64,000 bases of DNA from Marinifilaceae bacterium (lineage in GTDB: Bacteria > Bacteroidota > Bacteroidia > Bacteroidales > Marinifilaceae): contig JAFGYE010000098.1 of the NCBI GenBank assembly GCA_016936255.1, positions 1 to 64,000 of the forward strand. Reading direction: 5' to 3'. Positions 51,629 through 60,646 of the stretch are shown one piece after another; position 1 is the stretch's first letter; the number at the start of each line of letters is the position of its first letter. The notes below the pieces were generated by a model that saw nothing but the letters and a program-made list of their open reading frames with translations, was not told the origin of the DNA and did no database searches. Made by a program: the position numbers and the translations under genes.

Positions 51629-52702
51629 TTATTTACCTTCAGCCAACAAAAGTTTCTCCGTCACCATTTGATCTTCTTTTTTTAAGCGATACAAAAAATA
51701 AGGCAATGCAAGCAAAGATTTTAGTCGAAGTTTATAATCGTAACACATAAAATAGCGATCAATCTGATCTGTAAATTGAAATTTGTAGGTATCCAATCCC
51801 ATGCCAAAAGAGATTTTTTGCTTTTTTTCACTAAAACTATGCTGTATCAGCGCATCTATACAATGAATTCCTGCACCATATTTTCTATAATCCCGATCAA
51901 AGGCAGCATCAATTCCTATTCTTTCGCCATTCCAATCGATACTTGTTCCGTAAGCTACCGCTTGCTGATTAAATTTCACGAATACTACCTGCGAAGGAAA
52001 ACTTTCATATATTTTTAAATGAAACCGTTCTTTTTCAGCATCTTCATACAAAAAGTTTTTCCCGTCCACTTCTTTCGATTTCGCAATCCGTCTGATTTCA
52101 GCCAAACTCTCATCATCAATTCTCTCAAAACTTAGCTTATACTCAAAACCATCTTTTTTAATTTTCCGCAAGGTTCTGCTCAAATCTTCGCGAAACTTTC
52201 TTGTATATACCCTGACCGAAAACGCCTCATAACTATCGTATTTACCGACTTGCACAAAAGGCGCTCCAGCGTAATGAAACAATCGATATTTGTTGGCCAA
52301 AACTGATGATTCGGGCAAGTATTTTAAAAATAAAAAGTGAAATTTAATATTGGCTTTTATCCACGAAATTAATTCGTTCGAAAAACATTCTTCCAAATCA
52401 TCAAACTTCAAAATATCATTCCCGAGACTGGACCATTGCTGTCCCATAAACTCTAAAAATTCAATGTTAACCACTTTAAAATAGGTTCTGTACAATTTCA
52501 CAAGAGGAACTACAGCAGTAAGTTTCTCCTCTTTATAAGCAGCAACGACGTAGGCTTTTTTGTTATATCCAAGCACATTGTTTTCAACCTTTTCGAAAAC
52601 AGAAAACCAATTGTAAATCCAGTTGAACTGATTGCTTGGAAAATTCCCGAAGTAATCAATCTCCTTCAGATCATTTAAAGTGATAAAACGAAAATGATAC
52701 AT
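51629..52702 (-). CDS. CelD/FemAB-like GNAT acyltransferase (2)
   Basis: A 357-residue paralogue of the preceding protein, about half identical by eye and collinear (MYHFRFITLNDLKEIDYFGN against MYNFQFISLKELEEIDYHGD; FGMGLDTYKFQFTDQIDRYF at the end). The two copies probably act on different positions or acyl donors, or one replaces the other. It starts 3 bp after the polymerase-type gene stop. The 148-bp gap to the first copy is AT-rich with nothing assigned. Confidence 0.75.
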   Translation of the reverse strand: MYHFRFITLNDLKEIDYFGNFPSNQFNWIYNWFSVFEKVENNVLGYNKKAYVVAAYKEEKLTAVVPLVKLYRTYFKVVNIEFLEFMGQQWSSLGNDILKFDDLEECFSNELISWIKANIKFHFLFLKYLPESSVLANKYRLFHYAGAPFVQVGKYDSYEAFSVRVYTRKFREDLSRTLRKIKKDGFEYKLSFERIDDESLAEIRRIAKSKEVDGKNFLYEDAEKERFHLKIYESFPSQVVFVKFNQQAVAYGTSIDWNGERIGIDAAFDRDYRKYGAGIHCIDALIQHSFSEKKQKISFGMGLDTYKFQFTDQIDRYFMCYDYKLRLKSLLALPYFLYRLKKEDQMVTEKLLLAEGK

Positions 52703-52705
52703 ATT

Positions 52706-53965
52706 TTAAATTGTAGTTGAGTGTGTCTTCAAATCTGCTGATGAAAGCCGGTGTTTTATTTCAATGTAACGGTTAATTCTATCTTCGATCAATGAAATTC
52801 CGATGAACAGAGAAAGAAACAGATCCAATAAAAAGTAATTTGCCTGCTGCGTTACCAAACAGGAAATAAACATAAAAAAGATTGCTACAGTCAATTGGTT
52901 GTGACTACTGTTCGATTTGGAAATTTCGCTGAAAATTGAATAAAGGAACACCAGGTAAAGTAGAAAACCGAGTATTCCATTGTCAACTATAGTCTGAACA
53001 AAACCATTGTGTGCAAAAAGAGGCATTCCATCCTTTTTCTCATATCTGTTTTGCGATTCCTGCATTCCCATTCCAACTAAATAGGTCACAAAATTACTTT
53101 CGTACAAATTTTCCAAATATACCTGAGCAATTTGCAACCGCCCGGAACCTACAGTTTCATAAGCCGATTTATCTTCCTGCCCTGCCCTGTCGTCCATCAC
53201 TCTGCGGCGAAAGCCTTCGTTGGTTTGATACAAAACAATAAGACCCGCAAATAAAAGAACACTAAGAGCCAATATTTTACCCGCTTCTTTAAAAGTAATT
53301 TTTCGTACAAAAAGAATGCTGACTCCTACCACAAACATGAGCCAACCGGTTCGCGTATAGGTCTTAAAAAGAAAAAATAATCCTAAAAGCAAAAGTGGTC
53401 CCAACACAAAATTCATGAGCATATCACCTCTTTTATTAACAATAAACTCAAGTATAACAATACAGGCTATCGATAATAAAGCCGATGTATAATGCGGGGC
53501 TCCCAATATTCCAACCAAACCATCCAAAGAGGTATCCTCCATCCAAAGCATGGTTTTACTGACCGGAGCCGAAAAAACACCCAAATAGTAAGGAATATTT
53601 GAAATAATTAGAAAGCCAGCCAGATAAACCGGCAGCATCCGTAATTTCTTCAGGCTTTCAACACTGTTGATATTCAAATAAATCCAATGAGCCACCAATG
53701 GTATGGTTAAGTATTTAGAGAAATTGATGATGGAATCAACCGGATAATCGAAAAAAGAAGTATTCACCAGATTCTTAATTGCAAAAAGATAACCGAGAAT
53801 CAAAAAATTGAAATGGACTTTCTGTCCCAAAACGCCAACAAATAGAAAAATAAGTAATGGTAACTTCCAGATGTAAGCCATTTCCTGGCCGCCAATTGTA
53901 TAACTCTTTAAGAAAAGAGCCACAAAAAAAGCCAGCATCCAAAATGCTGTTTCAACGTACTTCAT
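52706..53965 (-). CDS. Wzy/WaaL-type O-antigen polymerase or ligase
   Basis: A 419-residue protein with about 10-12 membrane helices (MLAFFVALFLKSYTIGG, LPLLIFLFVGVLGQKVHFNF, IILEFIVNKRGDMLMNFVLG). The large periplasmic loop near the centre (SGRLQIAQVYLENLYESN, PLFAHNGFVQTIVDNGILGF) carries the H-N-x6-D-N-G pattern of the Wzy_C/O-antigen-ligase domain. In a Wzx/Wzy system it joins repeat units on the periplasmic face. It could instead be a ligase, but no other polymerase candidate is visible here. Confidence 0.82.
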   Translation of the reverse strand: MKYVETAFWMLAFFVALFLKSYTIGGQEMAYIWKLPLLIFLFVGVLGQKVHFNFLILGYLFAIKNLVNTSFFDYPVDSIINFSKYLTIPLVAHWIYLNINSVESLKKLRMLPVYLAGFLIISNIPYYLGVFSAPVSKTMLWMEDTSLDGLVGILGAPHYTSALLSIACIVILEFIVNKRGDMLMNFVLGPLLLLGLFFLFKTYTRTGWLMFVVGVSILFVRKITFKEAGKILALSVLLFAGLIVLYQTNEGFRRRVMDDRAGQEDKSAYETVGSGRLQIAQVYLENLYESNFVTYLVGMGMQESQNRYEKKDGMPLFAHNGFVQTIVDNGILGFLLYLVFLYSIFSEISKSNSSHNQLTVAIFFMFISCLVTQQANYFLLDLFLSLFIGISLIEDRINRYIEIKHRLSSADLKTHSTTI

Positions 53966-54194
53966 ATTTACATCAGCGAGTTTAAAACATTATAAATTCG
54001 ATCTTCAACAAGTAAGCCATAAGTCTGATCAATGCGTAAGCCCAACTCTGCACAATACTACTCTGTAAAATTTCACTTAAAAGCTTCTCTTTTAGAAAAT
54101 AGTTGGCACTTAATTCTGCTGCACCATTGATTCAAAAGACTTTTGTGCGGAATAGAGCATCTACTCAAAGCAACTGCCAATGGCTTTATTCTTC

Positions 54195-55421
54195 CTATTC
54201 CAGTTCAACTGCAATTAGCTCTCCTATTTTATTCATTATCTGATCCCTTGTATCTGGATTTGGAAATTCAAGTAAGCCTATTCCTAGCGCACAATTTGAG
54301 CCGCAAAAGCGAAAAACATCTTCCCCTTCTTCAACCATCATTTTAATTTCCAACACATAATCCTTTATCGAATCATGCAATTTTACAGATCGGAATTTTC
54401 CATCCTTACTGGAATGAATCACATAAATGGTGTAGTACTTATCCATCTCCTTTTGGCTTTGAATCTCTGGTTCTGCACCCATGCTGGCATCCACACTCAT
54501 TTTAACCATGTCAACATTACGTGCACATTTTATAATTTCCGAAATCCAATTCCCTCCATTATAAGCACCAATCTCCATCAAATAAACCTGGTCGTTTCCA
54601 TCAATAATTACCTCGGTTTTAAACCCTCCTAATTTGATTTTCAGCAAATGAATCAGTCTTTGCAGTTCTAGTTTTATTTTTTCATGTAATTTCTCAGGCA
54701 ATAAAGAAGGATAATTGATACTTGAAGGTGCAAATTGGTTTACCTCGATATCATTCTTTTGATCTCCCGGATAGTATGCTGCAATCTTACCATTGTAAAC
54801 AAAAATATCTCCATCGAGCTGAGGGTATTTTTTCTCAATATACTCCTCAACAATAAAACGCTTACTTCTGGAAAAATTCATCGCATAATCAATTGCGTTT
54901 CCCATTTCCCATAAATCATTCACCATTGAAATGCCTTTACTTCCAGAAGAACCAACTGGTTTAACAAGAACCGGATAAGTAAACTCTGTTGAATAATTTG
55001 AAAAATCTTCCAGCGTATTATAACCACCGTATTTTGGTGTCTTAAACTGATTCATTAACAAAAAATTACGGTACAAATCTTTTTCAGAAAGAATTTTCAC
55101 CGATTTATACGGGTTTCCGGGAAGCCCCATTTTTTCCGCTACATAAGCCGCCGTAGGTGCTGCAGAATCTGAGGCAAAAGCCAAAACCCCGTCAATCGCC
55201 AATTTTCTTGATACATTCAATACACCCTTTAAATCTGTTGTTCTCAAATTAATATATTCATCAGCATATTGATGCCCTGGATTCTCAGGTGTATGGTCAC
55301 AAGTAATCACATAATAACCAGCCATTTTTGCATACAAAATACCTGGAATCTGAAAAGATGTACCTCCAAGTATTAGCAATTTCTTCCCTTGCAAACACAT
55401 ATCACCCTTATTTTTAACCAT
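54195..55421 (-). CDS. ATP-grasp carboxylate ligase-like protein (2)
   Basis: A 408-residue CarB/PurK-type ATP-grasp. The pre-ATP-grasp part is KKLLILGGTSFQIPGILYAK, TCDHTPENPGHQYADEYI; ATP-binding strands are VLVKPVGSSGSKGISMV and FIVEEYIEKKYPQLDGDIFV; the metal site is YLMEIGAYNGGNWISEI. In its paralogue at 58225-59472 this last block is EIGPRNGGNLV; here the conserved Arg is Tyr, so catalysis may be altered. The start may be at 55400, closer to the paralogue's start. The 229-bp space before the next gene (53966-54194) shows nothing I can assign. Confidence 0.75.
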   Translation of the reverse strand: MVKNKGDMCLQGKKLLILGGTSFQIPGILYAKMAGYYVITCDHTPENPGHQYADEYINLRTTDLKGVLNVSRKLAIDGVLAFASDSAAPTAAYVAEKMGLPGNPYKSVKILSEKDLYRNFLLMNQFKTPKYGGYNTLEDFSNYSTEFTYPVLVKPVGSSGSKGISMVNDLWEMGNAIDYAMNFSRSKRFIVEEYIEKKYPQLDGDIFVYNGKIAAYYPGDQKNDIEVNQFAPSSINYPSLLPEKLHEKIKLELQRLIHLLKIKLGGFKTEVIIDGNDQVYLMEIGAYNGGNWISEIIKCARNVDMVKMSVDASMGAEPEIQSQKEMDKYYTIYVIHSSKDGKFRSVKLHDSIKDYVLEIKMMVEEGEDVFRFCGSNCALGIGLLEFPNPDTRDQIMNKIGELIAVELE

Positions 55422-55487
55422 ATCGAATCAAAACACTTACCAGTTACAGCAAAGCTAATCTAGACTTCCATTTCACAATTTTAAAGA

Positions 55488-56186
55488 CTATATCAATACA
55501 TAACTCTTCAAAAACCGCAATACAGTCTCCTTATCATTAAACATTAAAATATCTATTATCGATAGATTGGGGATGAACTTTTTTCCTGTCTGAGCGTATT
55601 CAACTTTTCCAGTTTTAATAAAGTACAAATCAATTCCTTTGTTATTAAAATATTCCTTTTGATATAATTCCCGCCCCCCAATAACATTCACATAAGCCTT
55701 GTAACCAAACTGTCTTGTGATATCAATTAATCTATCTGCCTTTTCTTTATCCGCATTTAAAGGAGAGCTAATTGATGACTTACTCCATTTAATTGTTTTG
55801 CCTAAATAATCATAAACACTTAAAATTGAATCAATTCCCATATCTCCAATATTATTGTACTCCTTCTTACAAACTTTTTTTATCAACTCCATCACCTCCT
55901 TATAAAATGGAGCTTTTGAATAGGCATATTTCATTTGCAGAAAAAATTTCCTTTTGCATTTCTCATCCGGAATGGGTTTCACCTCATTAATTTTCTTGTT
56001 TTGGCTGCCTTTAGCCACAGGTATCGTGAATAAAAAATCTGAATCATTCAATAAAATTCGATTTCTGTTCACCCAGCCTTGCTTTATGTAGTTCACATCA
56101 TCGTAAAAAACAATTTCACTGGCCGCCTGAATTAATTGAAAATATCCAATATAAGGAAATACATAGGGCTGCATTATCGCAAGCAT
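55488..56186 (-). CDS. WbqC-family protein
   Basis: A 232-residue protein. I take the ATG at 56186 because MLAIMQPYVFPYIGYFQLI is the standard WbqC N-terminus; the longer reading frame from 56261 adds 25 unlikely residues. Conserved blocks are FYDDVNYIKQGWVNRNRILL, FTIPVAKGSQNKKINEV, and ELYQKEYFNNKGIDLYFIKT. WbqC proteins are found in O-antigen clusters that modify 4-amino-4,6-dideoxy sugars, and their activity is not firmly known to me. Its position between ATP-grasp, DegT and VioA-like genes supports a role in N-acyl or aminoacyl decoration. Confidence 0.85.
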   Translation of the reverse strand: MLAIMQPYVFPYIGYFQLIQAASEIVFYDDVNYIKQGWVNRNRILLNDSDFLFTIPVAKGSQNKKINEVKPIPDEKCKRKFFLQMKYAYSKAPFYKEVMELIKKVCKKEYNNIGDMGIDSILSVYDYLGKTIKWSKSSISSPLNADKEKADRLIDITRQFGYKAYVNVIGGRELYQKEYFNNKGIDLYFIKTGKVEYAQTGKKFIPNLSIIDILMFNDKETVLRFLKSYVLI

Positions 56187-56283
56187 ATCCGCCCCAATTT
56201 GCCCTATATTCTTTGGACTTTTCTTGTCAGTTGAAATGTATGTTACTGATTGGCAATCCATGTGAAAAATTTATTATTTATGC

Positions 56284-57246
56284 CTAAGCAATAATCTTAA
56301 GTTTTTTCCTTGATGTATACAAAAAACAAAAAATAGGATCGAACATTTTGTATTTTGAAAGTATTCGATATAAATATTCATTCCTTTTGGCTTTTTCTTT
56401 AAAATAGGTACTGCACTCCTCCCTTAAATCCTCTTTCTTTAAGAAAATAGCATATTTCAAAAGTTCTCTATGATAAATATTTGATATAAAAGGCAGTAAA
56501 TGCCTGCGGTTGAATTTCTCGATGTAATATTTTTTAATAATGTATCTGTCTTTAAAAAATCGATAATCTCCATTCCAATCTAATTTATGGGTCACCGAAT
56601 CGTCGTGAATCCGATAAGTAATGGTATCGTCTTTCATGTAATGAACTTTCGTTGCGGCTGCCGTCTCAATCCATAAAGGATAATCACCCATTTTCCATTT
56701 TTCATCAACAATTTTCTTCCCGATATTGATTCGTTGAAGCAAATCATTTCTCATGCATACCGTTGCTGTTGCTATATGATTTCCTTTTAATACATCATCT
56801 AAAATATTACCAACCGGCAACATTTCCTCACCCCGAAGACTCTTGATTGTTTTTCCATCTTTAACACATGAAAAATTGCTGTGTACCATTCCATAATCTG
56901 GATTCGCTTCTAAAAAATCAACCTGCTTTTGCAATTTATACGGATCGGTCCAAAAATCATCGCCTTCACAAAAAGCAACATATTTCCCTTTGCAGGCAAG
57001 GTCTGTCCGATGATCATTTGCTGCAGCACCCACATTTTTTTCATCCGTGATGATGCGAATTACATCAGGGTATTTAGCCGCATATTCCTGAACAATTTTC
57101 ATCGTTCCGTCTGTACTGCAATCCTCACCAATAATGTATTCAAACGGGAAATTGGTTTTCTGCATCATGATTCCTTCAATGCACTGCGCAATAAATTTTT
57201 CATGATTGTAGGTAATCGTTTTTATACTAACAAAAGGGGTCGTCAT
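56284..57246 (-). CDS. GT2-family glycosyltransferase
   Basis: A 320-residue GT-A enzyme starting VSIKTITYNHEKFIAQCIEG. The nucleotide-binding strand is YIIGEDCSTDGTMKIV and the metal-binding acidic motif is AFCEGDDFWTDPYKLQ, followed by MVHSNFSCVKDG and WKMGDYPLWIE. This subgroup acts on many surface polysaccharides, and donor and linkage cannot be predicted. No membrane helix is present, so it works at the cytosolic face. Confidence 0.92.
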   Translation of the reverse strand: MTTPFVSIKTITYNHEKFIAQCIEGIMMQKTNFPFEYIIGEDCSTDGTMKIVQEYAAKYPDVIRIITDEKNVGAAANDHRTDLACKGKYVAFCEGDDFWTDPYKLQKQVDFLEANPDYGMVHSNFSCVKDGKTIKSLRGEEMLPVGNILDDVLKGNHIATATVCMRNDLLQRINIGKKIVDEKWKMGDYPLWIETAAATKVHYMKDDTITYRIHDDSVTHKLDWNGDYRFFKDRYIIKKYYIEKFNRRHLLPFISNIYHRELLKYAIFLKKEDLREECSTYFKEKAKRNEYLYRILSKYKMFDPIFCFLYTSRKKLKIIA

Positions 57247-57272
57247 ATTTTATGAATTTATTGAATGTTTTT

Positions 57273-58223
57273 TTACAACACAGCCAGTAATACATTACAA
57301 ATCCGCTCCATATCTTCCCTGTTGTATCTCTGATCGACTGGAAGAGGAAGTATGTATTTTGCCAGTTTGTAATCCAAACTATCTGCTGCACATTCCTCCA
57401 GAACATTCGGCCAATAGCTGGCTACAAATATTTTATTTTGAAGTAATTCCTTTCTCACATTTTCATTTTCCACATACAAAGGATAAACCATTGGACCATT
57501 CACAAGCAAATCGGAGAAATCGAATTGATTGACACCGGACAGTTGCTGACGCAGATACCGAAAGTTTTCTTCTCTGATTTGTTTTACTTTGGAATAATCA
57601 ATATGGCTCAAAAGAGACTTGCTTAGTTCCGACATCTGCAAAATTGGCTGCCCCGACAGCTTTAAACTATTCTTCTGAAAATCGGAATAGCCGCTTTCAG
57701 CACCTAATTCCAAACGCTTTAGTAAATGCGACATTCGATCCCACGAATAATCCATTTTTAACTCTTCCTCCAAAACCAAATTGCACGACAAATAAGCGCC
57801 GTCAGGAACACCAAAAAACTTACGGGCCGAATAAAATGTTCCAAAGGCCAATACTTTATCAGAAAAGAACGCCTGCGAATTGTCAACAATCAGGTTCCCA
57901 ATCTGATGACTCAAAGCTTCAAGCACAGCATCTTTAATTCCGAAGTAGTTGATGTAAAGCATCACCTCATCCTTCTTTGGTGAAAAATCTAAAACAGGAT
58001 TCAGATTTTGATCGATTGAATAAAACTCCGCTTCTACATTCAACTTTTTTATGGGTTCCAAAAGCACTTTACAGGAAAACTTTGGCAGGTATATTTTTTT
58101 GAAATTACCCACCCGAAGCAAATATTCGAGACAATTTCTGCCGGTATTCAAGTGCAGCAGATCCGGGTAATATCCCGGTCCGCCAACCACTTCCAACTCA
58201 AAATAGCCGCCAATTGCTTTCAT
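57273..58223 (-). CDS. Short DegT-like PLP-dependent protein
   Basis: A 316-residue protein, about 60-70 residues shorter than normal DegT/DnrJ/EryC1 aminotransferases. LHLNTGRNCLEYLLRV and KIYLPKFSCKVLLEPIKKLN resemble the start of the fold, LIVDNSQAFFSDK the PLP-phosphate strand, and FYSARKFFGVPDGAYLSCN keeps a Lys where the Schiff-base Lys lies. The Asp of VDNSQAF fits the PLP pyridine contact. It may be a specialised transaminase for an amino acid or sugar, or a diverged PLP enzyme. It starts 2 bp after the ATP-grasp stop (58225), so the two probably work together. Confidence 0.65.
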   Translation of the reverse strand: MKAIGGYFELEVVGGPGYYPDLLHLNTGRNCLEYLLRVGNFKKIYLPKFSCKVLLEPIKKLNVEAEFYSIDQNLNPVLDFSPKKDEVMLYINYFGIKDAVLEALSHQIGNLIVDNSQAFFSDKVLAFGTFYSARKFFGVPDGAYLSCNLVLEEELKMDYSWDRMSHLLKRLELGAESGYSDFQKNSLKLSGQPILQMSELSKSLLSHIDYSKVKQIREENFRYLRQQLSGVNQFDFSDLLVNGPMVYPLYVENENVRKELLQNKIFVASYWPNVLEECAADSLDYKLAKYILPLPVDQRYNREDMERICNVLLAVL

Positions 58224-58224
58224 C

Positions 58225-59472
58225 TTAAATAGCTAAGCGATTTGTGTTCACATTATTCACAAAAATTATTCCTTCCGATTCGAGTTCAATCTGAATGTAT
58301 TTTTCGCTGTTGTCTATCTTTTCATACATCTCATCCCTCGATGAAAATTGCAGTAAGAGAACGCCAATGGTTGCATTCGATCCTTGAAAAGATATCACAG
58401 AATCACCAATATTTTTAAAAATATGTTTCTCCAGAATGTTTTCAGCTAAATCCGGAGATATATTAATTTCCTTTAAAATGCCATCGCGGTCGCTGTGCAA
58501 AACATAGTAAGCAAAAAAGCCTTCTTTGTGTATGTGATCAACAGTAATTGTCTTTCCCATGGTCGCTTCAACAGTAGCATTAACCATATTAAATCCACTG
58601 GCATATTGCTCTAACTGAGGAACTAAATTTCCTCCGTTGCGAGGACCGATTTCCATTAAAAAAATTCGGTCATCCTCATCAATTCTCACTTCAATATTAA
58701 AAGCTCCCTGCTTAATCTCAAGAAGATCAAACAAGCGTTGCAGTTCCGATTCTATTCTGCTCAAAATAGCTGCTGAATGGATCGAAGGTAAGGTTGTTGA
58801 GTAGGGAACAAATGGATTTACTTTTTCATCGAAATGATGATCGCCCAAATAACAAAAACATATTTTCCCGCCGCACACAAATGCATCACCATGAATCTGC
58901 GGCCCTTTCTTTACAAGAAACTCCTCCATCACAATCCTTTTGGTTCTGGAAAAACTCATCGCATATTCAAAAGCGCTTACCAGCTCACCCGCTGAATGAA
59001 TTTTCCCCACTCCTTTGCTTCCCGATGAATCAACTGGCTTTACCATAAGCGGAAAGGAAAAATCATCTACTTCAAGCAAGGCATCTGCCAGGCTTTCAAA
59101 TCCTTTTGATTTTGGCAGGTTAAACCCGTTCTTTTGAAGAAAATTCCTAAACAAATCTTTCTCAGCCAAAATTTTCACCGATTGATATGAATTTCCCGGC
59201 AGCTTCATTTTTTCGGATACATATGCTGCAGTAGGTGCCGCAGGATCCGAAGCGTAGGCTACGATTCCATCAATCTTCAATTTTCCAGCCAATTCGAGCA
59301 CTAATTCTTTGTCGGTAGTGCTAATATTGTAATACTCATCAGCATATTGATGCCCCGGATTTTCGGGAACAAAATCACAGGTAATTACATGATAACCCAA
59401 CTTCTTTGCAGCAAGAACAGACGGCACCTGAAAATAAGAACCTCCAAGTAGTAATATCTTCTTCTTGTTCAT
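58225..59472 (-). CDS. ATP-grasp carboxylate ligase-like protein (3)
   Basis: A 415-residue paralogue of the 54195-55421 protein: KKILLLGGSYFQVPSVLAAK, TCDFVPENPGHQYADEYY, LMVKPVDSSGSKGVGKI, and the metal site FLMEIGPRNGGNLVPQL, with the usual Arg and Asn intact. It should form an acyl-phosphate from a carboxylic acid and ATP and pass it to an amine. It sits between the short DegT-like gene (2-bp gap) and the VioA-like aminotransferase (4-bp gap), so it likely shares their substrate. Confidence 0.8.
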   Translation of the reverse strand: MNKKKILLLGGSYFQVPSVLAAKKLGYHVITCDFVPENPGHQYADEYYNISTTDKELVLELAGKLKIDGIVAYASDPAAPTAAYVSEKMKLPGNSYQSVKILAEKDLFRNFLQKNGFNLPKSKGFESLADALLEVDDFSFPLMVKPVDSSGSKGVGKIHSAGELVSAFEYAMSFSRTKRIVMEEFLVKKGPQIHGDAFVCGGKICFCYLGDHHFDEKVNPFVPYSTTLPSIHSAAILSRIESELQRLFDLLEIKQGAFNIEVRIDEDDRIFLMEIGPRNGGNLVPQLEQYASGFNMVNATVEATMGKTITVDHIHKEGFFAYYVLHSDRDGILKEINISPDLAENILEKHIFKNIGDSVISFQGSNATIGVLLLQFSSRDEMYEKIDNSEKYIQIELESEGIIFVNNVNTNRLAI

Positions 59473-59476
59473 AGCT

Positions 59477-60646
59477 TTACTCCATTTTTCTTTTAATCTG
59501 ACTCAATATCTTCACAGCAATTTCTCTGCTCTCAACCCGCGCCATCCCTTTAAGAACAGACACAACAGTATCAACCACTTCATCGGGTAAATCAGGATAC
59601 AAGGGAAGACAAATTACCTGTCGTGATATCTCGTAAGCAATATCCAAACCTTTTGCTGACGGCAATCCCCGGTAAGCTGAGAATTCACTGATTAAAGGGT
59701 AAAAATATCTTCGCCCGTAGATGTTGTGCTTTTTCAGTTCTTCATATACATCATCTCTCGATCTTCCAAACTCCGATTCATCGATAAAAACGGGAAAATA
59801 GGAATAGTTGTACTCAACATCCACCGGATTTTCGAGGTAGCGAACCCCTTCTATATCTTTCAAACCTTCGCGGTATTTTTCTGTAATGTGCTGCCTGCCG
59901 TCAATGGCCGAGTCGAAATATTTCAATTGTAAAATTCCGTAAGCCGCCTGCAATTCGTTCATTTTAGCATTAATACCCGGCGCAACAACTGTTGTTTCAT
60001 CAGCAATCCCAAAATTTTTCAAATAATCAATCCGCCTTTTTGTCTTCAAATCATGACAGATGATGGCTCCCCCTTCGATCGTATTGAAAACTTTTGTTGC
60101 ATGGAAACTGAGTATGGATAAATCGCCGTAATTCAGAACACTGGATCCTTTGTATTTCACTCCAAAAGCATGAGCTGCATCATAAATTACCCGTAAGCCA
60201 TACCGGTCGGCTAAATTCTGAATCTCATCAACATCACATGGATTTCCGTACACGTGAACTGGCAATATAGCCGTGGTCTCCGGTGTAATTGCCGCCTCAA
60301 TTAATTTAGCATCCAAATTGCAGTAATCAGCTTCAATATCAACAAAAACAGGTTTTATTCCATTCCACCATAAAGAGTGGGTTGTGGCAACAAAACTGAA
60401 TGGCGTAGTAATTACTTCCCCTTTTATTTTCAGACATTGCAGCGCCGCCATTAAGGCCAGCGTTCCATTGGAAAATAAGGATACATAGGGAACTCCAAGA
60501 AAAACAGCCAATTGTTTTTCAAATTCCTGATGGTATTTGCCATTATTTGTAAGCCACCTGCTGTCCCAAATATCCTCTAACAAAGGGATAAATTCCTTTA
60601 ATGGCGGCAATTGAGGCCGGGTAACTAATATTTTATGTTTTTCCAT
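59477..60646 (-). CDS. DegT/DnrJ/EryC1 sugar aminotransferase, VioA-like
   Basis: A 389-residue PLP enzyme. The N-terminus VTRPQLPPLKEFIPLLEDIW then SRWLTNNGKYHQEFE resembles VioA-type dTDP-4-amino-4,6-dideoxyglucose transaminases. The PLP sites are VIYDAAHAFGV (Asp) and SFHATKVFNTIEGGAI with the Schiff-base Lys. It would make a 4-amino sugar such as Qui4N or Fuc4N from a 4-keto-6-deoxy nucleotide sugar; the dehydratase that supplies this is not in the window. It overlaps the flippase gene by 22 bp. Confidence 0.88.
   Translation of the reverse strand: MEKHKILVTRPQLPPLKEFIPLLEDIWDSRWLTNNGKYHQEFEKQLAVFLGVPYVSLFSNGTLALMAALQCLKIKGEVITTPFSFVATTHSLWWNGIKPVFVDIEADYCNLDAKLIEAAITPETTAILPVHVYGNPCDVDEIQNLADRYGLRVIYDAAHAFGVKYKGSSVLNYGDLSILSFHATKVFNTIEGGAIICHDLKTKRRIDYLKNFGIADETTVVAPGINAKMNELQAAYGILQLKYFDSAIDGRQHITEKYREGLKDIEGVRYLENPVDVEYNYSYFPVFIDESEFGRSRDDVYEELKKHNIYGRRYFYPLISEFSAYRGLPSAKGLDIAYEISRQVICLPLYPDLPDEVVDTVVSVLKGMARVESREIAVKILSQIKRKME

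Noticed and set aside
54143-54346. A small plus-strand gene before the ATP-grasp stop
   Set aside because: Most of it is the shadow of the ATP-grasp C-terminus; no support for expression.
56187-56261. 25-residue extension of the WbqC protein
   Set aside because: WbqC proteins begin directly with the IMQPYxFPYIGY block, which follows the ATG at 56186.
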